Source of the DNA: VFJL01 sp043721435
GTDB lineage: Bacteria > Pseudomonadota > Gammaproteobacteria > Burkholderiales > Nitrosomonadaceae
Assembly (NCBI GenBank): GCA_043721435.1
Contig: JAYSQR010000038.1
Coordinates: 1-64,000 of the forward strand
DNA length: 64,000 bases
Direction of reading: 5' to 3'
Positions 32,482 to 41,787 of this stretch are shown in pieces. A program made the translations under genes and the position numbers. Position 1 is the first letter of the stretch; every line of letters begins with the position of its first letter. Below the pieces are notes generated by a model that saw only the letters and a program-made list of their open reading frames with translations, was not told the origin of the DNA and ran no database searches.

Positions 32482-35400
32482 ATGCACGCAGCCCATGAAT
32501 CCCTCGATAAACGTGAGCAGATCATCGCGTCACTGAATCATCTGGATCATGTCCTTCCTGGGCAAGGACCGATTCTTGATTTCGTCCACCACAATACTCT
32601 GCATGGTTACCAGCATCTGCCATTCGAGCAAGCACTGGCGGAATCCGAGGCGCTTACTGGTATTTGCGGCTATCTCCCTGAAGTACAAAACCGGGGATTT
32701 TATCAGCGCGGACGGATTAATGACCGGGATCTGTTTGCGGCACTCGCACATAACCCGCAGTTGCAGGCTGAGCAAGTCGTCTGTGCAGCGGGCGATTTAA
32801 CGATTACGCGCAAGGATATTTATCGCATCGCCATGTTATTCGACTTGCAAGCCCTCACTGTCAGTCAGTTGAACTGGCAAATAGAAGAGTTGGATGCGCT
32901 GGGCACAGTGCAAGCCGATGTGCCTGAACAAGTCCGCAGGCGGCTGCTGGAAAACAGCCCTGACCAGAGCAATGCCATCAGGCAGTTGTGGGAAAGTATC
33001 TCGGATAAGTTGGGGTTGGAACAGGTTGCTCTGCATCCGGAGAACATGCTGGATTTATCACTGGATCAGGCCGAAGACTGGCTGGAGAAAATTCACTCCA
33101 GTGATCCGGATAGCAGCAGTCTTACGCTGCATCAGCGCATGCGGCAACAAGCCGCCGCTTCACTGGATGAGTTGCTGGCCCAACTCGGCGACAGCATTAC
33201 CCTGCGCGGTTTTATCCTGGCATTGAGCGGGATCGACATTCTCTACTCCGTTCGCCCGCAATTGATACGCATCTGTGCGTCTGCCCTGGACGAAGGCATG
33301 GCCGCCTGGCAACTGCCAGAACGCAACCAGTTGGGTCTTTACGCTGCTTGGCGGGCAACGGCGCAATATGACGCGAATCCGTTTTTGCATGACTTGCCAG
33401 ATTGGCAGCGGATTGTGGCCGAATCACCTGAAAATGCGGTCGATGCCATTATCCAGCAACTGACCCAACTGGAGATGCCGCATGATAAATGGGAAGGATA
33501 TCTGCAGCGACTGGCGCTTGAGTTGCCGGGTTGGTCTGGAATTATCAACTGGCGGCAACATCACCCGCAATACCATGCCGAGAACGATGCGGCGCCGAAA
33601 CTAGCGGATTATCTGGCTATCCGGCTGATTCTGGACAGACTCTGGCTTGATCAGGCTTGCCGTGAAACCTGGAAAATCGAAGCCAAACTGAGTTCGTTGC
33701 AATTCTATTTCAGTAAAAACCTGTCGGAATTCATGGTACGCAGGAAACTGTATCAGGGCGGCCTGCCTGAGTATCTGACCCAGCCGGCTGAATCATTGAT
33801 AAGCCGCGCCGGTTCTGAACGGTATAAACAATCCGACTGGCAGCAGCTCGCCGATCTGGTCTGGACCTGGCAGTTCAGTCCGATGGCGGAAACCAACGCC
33901 GGAAGCTGCGGCTTTAATTGGGGCTGGCGTCTGTTCCGTTTATGCCAGCATCTGGGGCTCAACGCCGCATATGTTCAGCAACTGCAGCGAAAAGATTTGC
34001 AGCAGATGCTGGCGCTACTGGATGAATTTACCGCCACTGAGCGCAGCAAGGTCTGGCTTGATGCCTACGAGCATCATTACCGGGAAGATTTTTTTCAGGC
34101 ATTGCGTGCCAATCGTAATCGCGGCCGCTGGGCCAGGCGCGATACTCGCCCGGATTCGCAACTCATATTCTGCATAGATGACCGTGAAGAAAGTATTCGT
34201 CGTCATCTGGAAGAATTCAATCCCGCCATTGAAACATTGGGTGCTGCCGGTTTTTTTGGCGTACCCATGAACTATAAAGGGCTGGATGATAACAGGGTAA
34301 CGCCGTTATGTCCGATCGTGGTGACCCCGGCGCATGAGGTTCGGGAAGTGCCACGGGCGGGCAGCGAACAGTCACTGCTCTCGCATAACAACGGCCGTAA
34401 GACGTTACAACGGGTTGCCAATCTGCTGCATCAGGGTTTGCGCCGCAATCTGCTGTTGTCGCAAGCGGTTATCGATGCGGTTGCACCGATTACTCTGGCT
34501 GGATTGCTGGCAAAGATACTGTTCCCCAAACCACAGCAACATCTGCTTGCCGACATAAAGAAGCTGGTCTCGCCTGAAGTTGCGACTCAACTGATGTTTA
34601 CTTCAATGGATAATGAGACAGTTGCGTCGCCGGCAAAACCTAAACTGGGTTTCACCGATAATGAACAAGCCGACCGGGTAGCAGGCTTTTTGCGCAATAG
34701 CGGTTTGACTTACGGGTTTGCGGAACTGGTTATTCTGGTAGGGCATGGTTCCATCAGCCAGAATAATCCACATTTGGCTGCTTATGACTGTGGTGCCTGC
34801 AGTGGCCGGCATGGCGGACCGAATGCCAGATTGTTCGCAGCAATGGCCAATCGTCCGGAGATACGCAAGCTGGTGGCAGCGCGCGGCATCAATATTCCGT
34901 CTGATACCTGGTTCATCGGCACTGAGCACAATACCTGCAATGAAGAATTCATTTGGTATGACCTTTGTGAGGTGCCTGCGGAACGACTACCCGCACTAAA
35001 GAAATTGCAACAGGAGATACAACACGGGCAGCACATGTCCGCACATGAGCGTTGCCGCAGACTGGCTTCCGCGCCGCGCAACCCGACGCCGGAGCAGGCA
35101 CTGGCACATATAACAGAAAGAGCCACAGATTTCTCCCAAGCCCGTCCCGAACTTGGTCATGCGACTAATGCTGCTGCAGTTGTTGGCCGCCGTTCAGTAA
35201 CACAGGGCGCATTCTTTGATCGCCGTGCGTTCCTGATTTCTTATGATCCGACGCAAGATCCGGAGGGCAAGATACTGGAAGGAATTCTGCTGGCCGTTGG
35301 GCCGGTCGGGGCAGGTATCAATCTGGAATATTATTTCTCCACCGTCAATAATGAACGCTTTGGATGCGGTACCAAGGTTCCGCATAACGTCACCGGTTTC

Positions 35401-35760
35401 TTCGCCGTAATGGAAGGCACCAGCAGTGATTTGCGTACCGGCCTGCCCAGGCAGATGATCGAGATACACGAAGCGGTGCGCCTGCTGATCGTGGTCGAGG
35501 CGAAGACTTCAGTGCTCGGGGAAATCTATGCGCGTCAAGCAAGTTTGCGCGAACTGATAGCTGGCGGCTGGGTGTTGTTGAGTGCAATAGATCCCGACAA
35601 CGGTGAAATTTCCTTCTTCGAACGTGGCGTGGGTTTCGTCCCGTGGCAAGCTGAAGCAGTAGATTTGCCAGTTGTTGAAAAATCGCCGGATTGTTATCGG
35701 GATCAGACTCTCCCCGTTGCGCCGGTATTGATTAAACAGCCCGAATTTTCGGGGGCCTAA
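32482..35760 (+). CDS. dabA: DabA, DUF2309 inorganic-carbon uptake subunit (long form)
   Basis: DabA is a beta-carbonic-anhydrase-like protein that, with a membrane partner, hydrates CO2 in one direction. Predicted zinc and catalytic residues are all present: C564 and D566 in LIFCIDDREESIRRHLEEF with R568, H755 in VILVGHGSISQNNP, and C770 in AYDCGACSGRHGG. The 15-residue H-to-C spacing equals that of Halothiobacillus DabA (H524/C539). At 1092 residues it is far longer than the roughly 830-residue DabA; the extra sequence is mainly N-terminal to the active site, and the N-terminus FVHHNTLHGYQHLPFEQAL is typical of the long DUF2309 subgroup. It is embedded between antiporter-like genes with gaps of 9 and 4 bp. 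Confidence 0.9.
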   Translation: MHAAHESLDKREQIIASLNHLDHVLPGQGPILDFVHHNTLHGYQHLPFEQALAESEALTGICGYLPEVQNRGFYQRGRINDRDLFAALAHNPQLQAEQVVCAAGDLTITRKDIYRIAMLFDLQALTVSQLNWQIEELDALGTVQADVPEQVRRRLLENSPDQSNAIRQLWESISDKLGLEQVALHPENMLDLSLDQAEDWLEKIHSSDPDSSSLTLHQRMRQQAAASLDELLAQLGDSITLRGFILALSGIDILYSVRPQLIRICASALDEGMAAWQLPERNQLGLYAAWRATAQYDANPFLHDLPDWQRIVAESPENAVDAIIQQLTQLEMPHDKWEGYLQRLALELPGWSGIINWRQHHPQYHAENDAAPKLADYLAIRLILDRLWLDQACRETWKIEAKLSSLQFYFSKNLSEFMVRRKLYQGGLPEYLTQPAESLISRAGSERYKQSDWQQLADLVWTWQFSPMAETNAGSCGFNWGWRLFRLCQHLGLNAAYVQQLQRKDLQQMLALLDEFTATERSKVWLDAYEHHYREDFFQALRANRNRGRWARRDTRPDSQLIFCIDDREESIRRHLEEFNPAIETLGAAGFFGVPMNYKGLDDNRVTPLCPIVVTPAHEVREVPRAGSEQSLLSHNNGRKTLQRVANLLHQGLRRNLLLSQAVIDAVAPITLAGLLAKILFPKPQQHLLADIKKLVSPEVATQLMFTSMDNETVASPAKPKLGFTDNEQADRVAGFLRNSGLTYGFAELVILVGHGSISQNNPHLAAYDCGACSGRHGGPNARLFAAMANRPEIRKLVAARGINIPSDTWFIGTEHNTCNEEFIWYDLCEVPAERLPALKKLQQEIQHGQHMSAHERCRRLASAPRNPTPEQALAHITERATDFSQARPELGHATNAAAVVGRRSVTQGAFFDRRAFLISYDPTQDPEGKILEGILLAVGPVGAGINLEYYFSTVNNERFGCGTKVPHNVTGFFAVMEGTSSDLRTGLPRQMIEIHEAVRLLIVVEAKTSVLGEIYARQASLRELIAGGWVLLSAIDPDNGEISFFERGVGFVPWQAEAVDLPVVEKSPDCYRDQTLPVAPVLIKQPEFSGA

Positions 35761-35764
35761 GCGG

Positions 35765-37333
35765 ATGGATGCATTGGTCGCATTGATTCCATTGTTACCG
35801 CTGGTTGCTGCAGCTGTTATCGGTATAGGCCATTTGTTTGGCCAGATCAGCGGTGAAAGCGGTGAGCGCACGACAGCAAACATTGCTACCGGAGCTATTA
35901 CTCTGTCCTGTGTGCTGGCGTTGACCCTGTTGGGCGCCGATCTGCTGGGTAAAAACACCGGCTCATTCAACGCGGGGCAGTGGCTGCGCAGTGGCACGCT
36001 GGGCATACAAGTAAGTTTTATCACCACTGGTTTCAGTATCATTCTGGCAGCGCTGTTTTCGATACTGCTGATTATTGTCACCCGTTTTTCAATCAACTAC
36101 ATGCACAGAGAAGCGGGATTTCACCGTTTCTTTTTCATTCTGAGCCTGTTTTCTTCGGCAATGCTGCTGCTGGTGCTGTCGGGTAATGCCATTGGCACTT
36201 TCATCGGCTGGGAAATTGCCGGGTTATGCTCCTACCTGTTGATATCCTATGCCTATGATCGCCCGGTTGCGGCCCTCAATGCAACCCGTGTATTCGTCAC
36301 CAATCGCATCGGCGATGCCGGGTTCATTCTGGGAATAGGGGTCAGCTATCTCTATGCCAAGAGCATCGAATGGAGTAGTCTGAATGCGGTGGCAGAACAG
36401 TTGACCACCCCTACTGCCACTGTGATCGCGCTGTGTTTCGCCATAGCAGCTTTTGCAAAATCGGTACAATTACCATTCACCCCCTGGCTGGGACGGGCAA
36501 TGGAAGGACCGACACCATCGAGTGCGGTGTTTTACGGCGCGGTCATGGTACATGCCGGGATCTATCTGGTAATTCTGCTGCAGCCCATCTTTGAACGCGC
36601 GCCATTTGTCATGGTTCTGCTGGCCGTGGTGGGACTAAGCACCGCCATCTATAGCTTTGTGGTCGGATTGACTCAAACCGATGTTAAAAGCTCGTTGTGT
36701 TTTGCTACATCCGGCCAACTGGGTTTGATGTTTCTGGAATGCGGTCTGGGTTTGTGGCAACTGGCCAGCTGGCATCTTTGCGCTCATGCTATTGTTCGTG
36801 GCTATCAGGTATTAACCGCACCATCGCTGATGCACAATGTACTCGGCAATCCGATCAAACCGGTTAGTCGCGATATTGCCGGACTGCGCTGGCTATATAC
36901 CGCATCGATACAGCGTTTCTGGCTGGATCCGATTGCCGATCGGGCGTTAGTAAGACCGGTTCACGGACTCGGGCGCGATCTGGGCTATTTTGATGACCAT
37001 ATCGTCGATCGCATCATGGGTACACCTGCGCGCGCAGGCCGTGCCATATCGTCACTGGCGCAATTGGAAAAGAGAGTGCTGAGCGCCCAGTCGGAGCATG
37101 ACCCCAATGAATTCAGTCGTAGCAGTGGTGTGGCCGGAAAACTGTTCCAATGGACAGCGGACATTTTCAACTGGTTTGAAGATCGCCTGGTATTGCGAGG
37201 CATAGGCATAGACGCGATCGACATGGGACGCCAGCTCGGATATGCCGCCAATAAATTTGAGAAATTGATACTGAAGCCTCGCTACCTGGTGGTGTTTGTA
37301 GCCATAGTGTTACTGCTTGCAGCTGCAATCTGA
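35765..37333 (+). CDS. dabB: DabB-type NuoL/NdhF-like membrane subunit
   Basis: 522-residue member of the NuoL/MrpA-like family, the class to which DabB belongs. Visible motifs: SGNAIGTFIGWEIAGLCSYLLISYAYDRP with the conserved Glu, AAFAKSVQLPFTPWLGRAMEGPTPSSAVFYGAVMVHAGIYLVI with the channel lysine and histidine, and GLTQTDVKSS. It lacks the long lateral-helix extension of full complex I NuoL and instead ends in a soluble-looking stretch and one last helix. It starts 4 bp after dabA and would conduct the ions that drive DabA. Confidence 0.88.
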   Translation: MDALVALIPLLPLVAAAVIGIGHLFGQISGESGERTTANIATGAITLSCVLALTLLGADLLGKNTGSFNAGQWLRSGTLGIQVSFITTGFSIILAALFSILLIIVTRFSINYMHREAGFHRFFFILSLFSSAMLLLVLSGNAIGTFIGWEIAGLCSYLLISYAYDRPVAALNATRVFVTNRIGDAGFILGIGVSYLYAKSIEWSSLNAVAEQLTTPTATVIALCFAIAAFAKSVQLPFTPWLGRAMEGPTPSSAVFYGAVMVHAGIYLVILLQPIFERAPFVMVLLAVVGLSTAIYSFVVGLTQTDVKSSLCFATSGQLGLMFLECGLGLWQLASWHLCAHAIVRGYQVLTAPSLMHNVLGNPIKPVSRDIAGLRWLYTASIQRFWLDPIADRALVRPVHGLGRDLGYFDDHIVDRIMGTPARAGRAISSLAQLEKRVLSAQSEHDPNEFSRSSGVAGKLFQWTADIFNWFEDRLVLRGIGIDAIDMGRQLGYAANKFEKLILKPRYLVVFVAIVLLLAAAI

Positions 37334-37340
37334 GGGACTG

Positions 37341-38930
37341 ATGGCAATTACTCCTGTTATCCCCTGGTCAGAATCAGCAGCGTTTCCGTTGCTGACTATG
37401 CTGACGCTTATCCCGTTGACGACGCTGGTCGCTGTTCTGTTGTCACGTTCATCGTCGGTGGCATTGCGTATCGGTTTTGCCGGAACACTTTCGACGCTAT
37501 TGCTCAGCTTCTACCTGCTGAGCGTTTTCGATGCTGATCGTCCTGGTATTCAACTGGCCGAAGAGATGCACAATCTGGGTTTTACCTACAGCGTGGGTGT
37601 TGACGGTGCCAATATACTGTTTATTCCACTGACGGCCATTTTTACACTGCTGGCCTTGATTTATACCTCAATCACCCGGCATGCCACTGATCGGGTATAC
37701 ATTGCCTGTTTGCTGGGTTATGAGGCTATCCTGATTGGTGCGTTCTCGGCGATGAATCTGATGCAGTTCTGGCTATGGTGTGTGCTGGAACTGATCCCGG
37801 TGGTGCTGCTGACGATTCGTGCCGGCACCGGGCAAAACCGGCGCTGGGTCGTCTCACTTTTGCTGCAGCACTGGCTGAGCGGATTGTTGATGACCCTGGC
37901 AGGTTTCATGTTGCTCGCCTTTGGCTTAATGAATGTAGTACCTGACGCCGAACTGACTTTTGACTGGCTGAAATTGAAAGAAGTCAGTAATGCGCAGTTA
38001 CAGTATGGGTCACTGATCTTCTTTCTCCTGTTTTTTGGTTTTGCCATCCGCATGCCGATATTCCCGTTTCACGGCTGGCTGCCGGTATTGGCGGAACAAG
38101 GCACCGTCGCGAGCGTGGCCATTTTCCTGGGGGGCCTGAAACTGGGGGTTTACGGAGCCATTCGTTTTATCCTGCCGCTGATTCCGGAGGCCGCCGAACA
38201 ATGGTCCGGATTTGTGCTGACACTGGGTTTAATCAGTATCGTTTACGGCGCGTTGCTGGCGCTGATGCAAATCAATATTCGCCGTTTGCTGGCCTTTGCC
38301 GTAGTCAGCCATACAGGCATGCTGGTCATCGGCATTTTTGATTTCAACAAATACGGCATGGAAGGCACTATCCTGTTATCCGTTGCTTATGGCCTTGCAA
38401 CTGCGGGCATGTTTTTCAGTGTCGGTTTGATTTATGAGTGGACTCGTACTGCTATTATTCCGCGCCTGGGCGGGCTGTTTGATGCCAATATCACCATCGC
38501 ATTCCTGTTCGTGATCTCTGCACTGACTACCATGGTCATGCCCGGCACCCCAGGGTTTGACGGCGCGCATCTGCTGATCGAGGGTACTGCCTCAAGATAC
38601 GGTTGGCTGGTCGTTACTGCGATATTGCTGGGCAACCTCCTGGCTGCCGGTCTGCTGCTGCGTGCTTTTCAGCAGATGTTTGTTGCCGCGCCGAAACGAT
38701 TTCTGCAACCCCACAGCAGTGCTCATAAACCCGCCAAGAAGGAACAGGTTATTGCAGTGGTAATTTGCTCATTATTGATCGGTACGGGTTTTTACACGAC
38801 ACCCTGGGTGCATGTGATAGACCAGAACGTAGTGGCCTCCATGAACGAGCTGGAGGCCTCCCTGCATCATGGTACACAACAGTCTGGCACGGTGACTGTG
38901 CCTGTCGGGGTTAAAGGCGGGCATAAATGA
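37341..38930 (+). CDS. NuoM/NuoN-like antiporter subunit with Arg in place of the usual channel Lys
   Basis: 529-residue polytopic protein of the same superfamily. The frame is open from 37317, but ATG 37341 follows GAGGGA and is the better start. The loop before the broken helix reads FGFAIRMPIFPFHGWLPVLAEQG, where the relatives in this operon have GVK in place of AIR. The Glu-containing helix reads LWCVLELIPVVLLTIRAG. The protein is therefore diverged at residues thought to gate proton transfer. It follows dabB by 7 bp and overlaps the next gene by 4 nt. Confidence 0.82.
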   Translation: MAITPVIPWSESAAFPLLTMLTLIPLTTLVAVLLSRSSSVALRIGFAGTLSTLLLSFYLLSVFDADRPGIQLAEEMHNLGFTYSVGVDGANILFIPLTAIFTLLALIYTSITRHATDRVYIACLLGYEAILIGAFSAMNLMQFWLWCVLELIPVVLLTIRAGTGQNRRWVVSLLLQHWLSGLLMTLAGFMLLAFGLMNVVPDAELTFDWLKLKEVSNAQLQYGSLIFFLLFFGFAIRMPIFPFHGWLPVLAEQGTVASVAIFLGGLKLGVYGAIRFILPLIPEAAEQWSGFVLTLGLISIVYGALLALMQINIRRLLAFAVVSHTGMLVIGIFDFNKYGMEGTILLSVAYGLATAGMFFSVGLIYEWTRTAIIPRLGGLFDANITIAFLFVISALTTMVMPGTPGFDGAHLLIEGTASRYGWLVVTAILLGNLLAAGLLLRAFQQMFVAAPKRFLQPHSSAHKPAKKEQVIAVVICSLLIGTGFYTTPWVHVIDQNVVASMNELEASLHHGTQQSGTVTVPVGVKGGHK

Positions 38931-40432
38931 GTGAAGCTGGTTTCCCGCTGCTGAGCCTAGCCATTCTGTTGCCGCTGCTCGGTGCTCTTGCAGTCGGGAT
39001 CACCCGCGACATAAAGCTGGCCAAGGGGATTGCGCTGGCAATCGCCGGTTGCGAACTGTTGCTGACGCTGCTGATAGTGCAGTCGTTCAACGCCGGTAGC
39101 GGCAGTTTCCAACTGGTCGAAAAGTATCCCTGGATACCGTTCCTGAATATCGATTATCTGGTCGGTGTTGATGGCATCTCAGTATTGTTCCTGCCAATGT
39201 CAGCGTTATTGACGCTGACAACGATCATTGCTTCGTGGAATTCGATACAGCATAACCCCCGCTTTCATTTTGCGTTATTGCTGGCATTGGAAGGAATCAC
39301 CATCGGGGTGTTTACTTCACTGGATACGGTGTTGTTCTTTTTGTTCTGGGAACTGACGCTGCCGCCATTCTTCTTTTTAATCGGTTTATGGGGCATCGGT
39401 TCGCAACGCCGTGGTGCGGCAATGAAATACACGCTGTTTATGTTGTTTGGCGGGGTGCCGCTATTGCTTGCTTTCATCATACTGGCGATTAATCATGCCA
39501 CTGTGGCGGGTGGAGTCATTCCCCATGCGCTCTCCTTCAGTTTGCCGGTCCTGCTGGAAACGCCCTTGCCAGATAATTTACAGATACTGGTTTTCTTGTT
39601 GCTACTGCTTGGCTTCGGTGTCAAAGCACCTCTGGTTCCCTTTCATACCTGGTTGCCGACTGCCGCAATGGAAGGTCCGGTACACGTAACGGCGATACTG
39701 ACCGGTCTGAAGCTGGGCGCTTACGGTATCTTGCGTTTTGCCATGCCATTAGCCCCTGCTGCGGCTGTCGAATACAGTTGGATACTGGGCATTCTGGGTA
39801 CGGTTACGCTTATATATGGTGCGCTGATTGCTTTGCAACAGACTAATCTGCGCCGTCTGCTGGCTTACGCCAGTATCAGCCACGTCGGTCTGGTCGTGGT
39901 TGGTATCGCGTCCTTGAATATACAGGGTCTGCAGGGTGCGGTTTTTCAATTGCTCAACTTCTCTTTGGTGGCCAGTTCACTGATACTGATTGTCGGCATG
40001 ATTCAACACCGCCTGGGCAGTACCGAGATTATCCATTTGGGTGGCTTGGCCAAAGTGATGCCACGGCTGACCTGTTTCTACTTCCTGTTTACCCTGGCGA
40101 GTATCGGGGTACCGGGAACCAACGGGTTTCCCGCTGAACTGATGTTGATTATCGGTGCATTGAAAGCCCACTCCAGTCTGGGAGTTGCCGCGCTGGTCGG
40201 CGCAGTCCTCGGTGCTGCATACATGCTGTCCTATATCCGCCGTGCCTTTTTTGGTCCGATCACGCAATCCGTTGTCAGTCAGGCGCAGGATTTATACCCG
40301 CGAGAACTGGCTCTGTTATGTGTTCCTGCCTTGCTGGTTCTGGTGTTTGGGTTTTTCCCGGACAGTGTGCTGCATATCAATCAAATGGCGTCGGAAGTAT
40401 GGTTGTCGCGGATACTTAATCCAGCTCCTTAG
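38927..40432 (+). CDS. NuoM-like proton-conducting membrane subunit, last of the DAB operon
   Basis: 501-residue NuoM-like subunit with canonical motifs: DTVLFFLFWELTLPPFFFLIGLWG (conserved Glu) and GFGVKAPLVPFHTWLPTAAMEGPV (channel lysine). LLAYASISHVGLVVVGIASL is the usual central histidine-bearing helix. Its start codon overlaps the previous stop (ATGA). With the three other antiporter-like proteins it gives a 4:1 ratio of membrane genes to dabA, against 1:1 in the described two-gene DAB operons. Confidence 0.85.
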   Translation: MSEAGFPLLSLAILLPLLGALAVGITRDIKLAKGIALAIAGCELLLTLLIVQSFNAGSGSFQLVEKYPWIPFLNIDYLVGVDGISVLFLPMSALLTLTTIIASWNSIQHNPRFHFALLLALEGITIGVFTSLDTVLFFLFWELTLPPFFFLIGLWGIGSQRRGAAMKYTLFMLFGGVPLLLAFIILAINHATVAGGVIPHALSFSLPVLLETPLPDNLQILVFLLLLLGFGVKAPLVPFHTWLPTAAMEGPVHVTAILTGLKLGAYGILRFAMPLAPAAAVEYSWILGILGTVTLIYGALIALQQTNLRRLLAYASISHVGLVVVGIASLNIQGLQGAVFQLLNFSLVASSLILIVGMIQHRLGSTEIIHLGGLAKVMPRLTCFYFLFTLASIGVPGTNGFPAELMLIIGALKAHSSLGVAALVGAVLGAAYMLSYIRRAFFGPITQSVVSQAQDLYPRELALLCVPALLVLVFGFFPDSVLHINQMASEVWLSRILNPAP

Positions 40433-40492
40433 GGCGTAACCGTCAGTAGCCTTTTTGTCCCACAGCTCTTTTCTTTTGGGTTCTACATTCGT

Positions 40493-40498
40493 TATAAT
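40493..40498 (+). promoter_or_regulatory. -10 box before the carbonic-anhydrase-like gene
   Basis: Consensus TATAAT 27 nt upstream of the start codon, in an AT-rich stretch. The -35 region is poor (TTTTCT at 19-20 nt). It suggests separate transcription of the CsoSCA-like gene in addition to any read-through from the DAB operon. Confidence 0.4.
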
Positions 40499-40524
40499 AT
40501 TGTAACTAACATGGAGATAACCGT

Positions 40525-41595
40525 ATGAATACCGGAACTGATTACCTGCTTGATTTGAATGCACGCCACTCGCGGGCTTTTATTGATTTGGCCATGGAGC
40601 GCCGCAGATACCGGGGCGAACATCCCACTGAAATAGCGGCGCTTAAATGCATGGATGGCAGGCTTAACCTGTCGGTCATGACACGAACCGCAGTCGGGAT
40701 CATTCAACCTTTTCGCAATCTGGGTGGCAAGTTTGATCTGGGCTGGCCCTTCTTCCAGGCAACTCTGGATCAATGGGCGCAGTACTCCATCGGCCGCGGC
40801 AGGTGCTGCCTGATCTTTGTGACCTATCATTTTGCGCGCGGGGATACTCATCGTGGTTGCAGGGGATTCAATTACGATACCAATGCTGCCAGAGACACGG
40901 CTATAAAACTCAAGAATCAGTTTGAGCGTATTTATGGCAAGGGTGCCGTGGTGCCCATTGTGTGCGGGATTGAGACTGACCTTGATGCCTTGATCCTGCA
41001 CGGCGAAGATGGTCGTGTTGTTGATCTGGCCGAAGTAAAGGAAGACTTATCCGGACTCGAATTGGAAGGTTTGCTGCGTTCGCTGTACCCCTCAATGCCG
41101 GAACGGATTCTCAAGGATATGATCCCGCTGGTTGAAGGAAACATCAAACACTCCCGAAAGATCCGCGCTTCCAACAGGCCGATCGAGGATGCCGAACACA
41201 AGGAATGGGTCTTGGGAGTGGGGCGCGGCTTTGACTGGCTGCATGCCATCAATACGGCTTTCATCGTCGGGCCGTTCGATCCGAATCTTTCTGATGCGAT
41301 TGGAACTGCGGCCACACTGCTGAAAGGCAATATTGACGACGGCCGGGTTAACCCAAGCGGTATTGTGCTCATGACTTCGGCTGCTTACAGAGAAATTGGC
41401 CCCGAACGTGAACTGGCTAAAGAGAAAGCAAGATTCCTGAGCAAATTTGCGCTCGATGTTATCAAGGCCAAGGTTCCGGATCTGGTGCCTCACCTGAACA
41501 TACTCACTGGATTCACTGATTTAAACACTAGAAAATTCGAAGTGCTGGAGCGTCTGGACAAGGTTTCCAACCCGGTGGCTTACAAAGTCGCTTAG
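40525..41595 (+). CDS. CsoSCA-like (carboxysomal-type) carbonic anhydrase, stand-alone
   Basis: 356-residue protein that carries, in order, the active-site motifs of the carboxysome shell carbonic anhydrase CsoSCA: C42-M-D44-G-R46 (CsoSCA CADGR, zinc ligand plus Asp-Arg dyad), TYH102FARGDTHRGC112 (CsoSCA YHF...HxGC, zinc ligands) and GIETDLDALILHG (CsoSCA GLDTDTDAI). It is about 150 residues shorter than CsoSCA, lacking most of its N-terminal helical region. No shell or CsoS2 genes are near; it follows the DAB operon by 92 bp and has its own TATAAT and Shine-Dalgarno (GGAG). Family relationship is from motif matching; activity is inferred. A weak stem with a T-run (41573-41611) overlaps the stop and may terminate it. 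Confidence 0.72.
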   Translation: MNTGTDYLLDLNARHSRAFIDLAMERRRYRGEHPTEIAALKCMDGRLNLSVMTRTAVGIIQPFRNLGGKFDLGWPFFQATLDQWAQYSIGRGRCCLIFVTYHFARGDTHRGCRGFNYDTNAARDTAIKLKNQFERIYGKGAVVPIVCGIETDLDALILHGEDGRVVDLAEVKEDLSGLELEGLLRSLYPSMPERILKDMIPLVEGNIKHSRKIRASNRPIEDAEHKEWVLGVGRGFDWLHAINTAFIVGPFDPNLSDAIGTAATLLKGNIDDGRVNPSGIVLMTSAAYREIGPERELAKEKARFLSKFALDVIKAKVPDLVPHLNILTGFTDLNTRKFEVLERLDKVSNPVAYKVA

Positions 41596-41787
41596 TAGGC
41601 ACCGCTTTTTTGTTTCGTTCACGCCAGATTCGCGCCGCATCGCGGCATAGGCTGAATTCCTATCCGCCGTGAGCAAGCCATCGCAGCAAAAATAGATGGT
41701 TGCAGATTGCCCACTTGACGGCGGAGGTTACGTCATCTATGAAATTAACAGGAAGCGTTCAATTCAGAATTATTTCCGGAGGAAGCC

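Noticed and set aside
31000..40432. Part of a respiratory complex I (nuo) operon
   Set aside because: Only NuoL/NuoM-like membrane genes are present, with DabA in the middle and no nuoA-K or peripheral-arm genes; operon structure fits an ion-driven CO2 uptake system.
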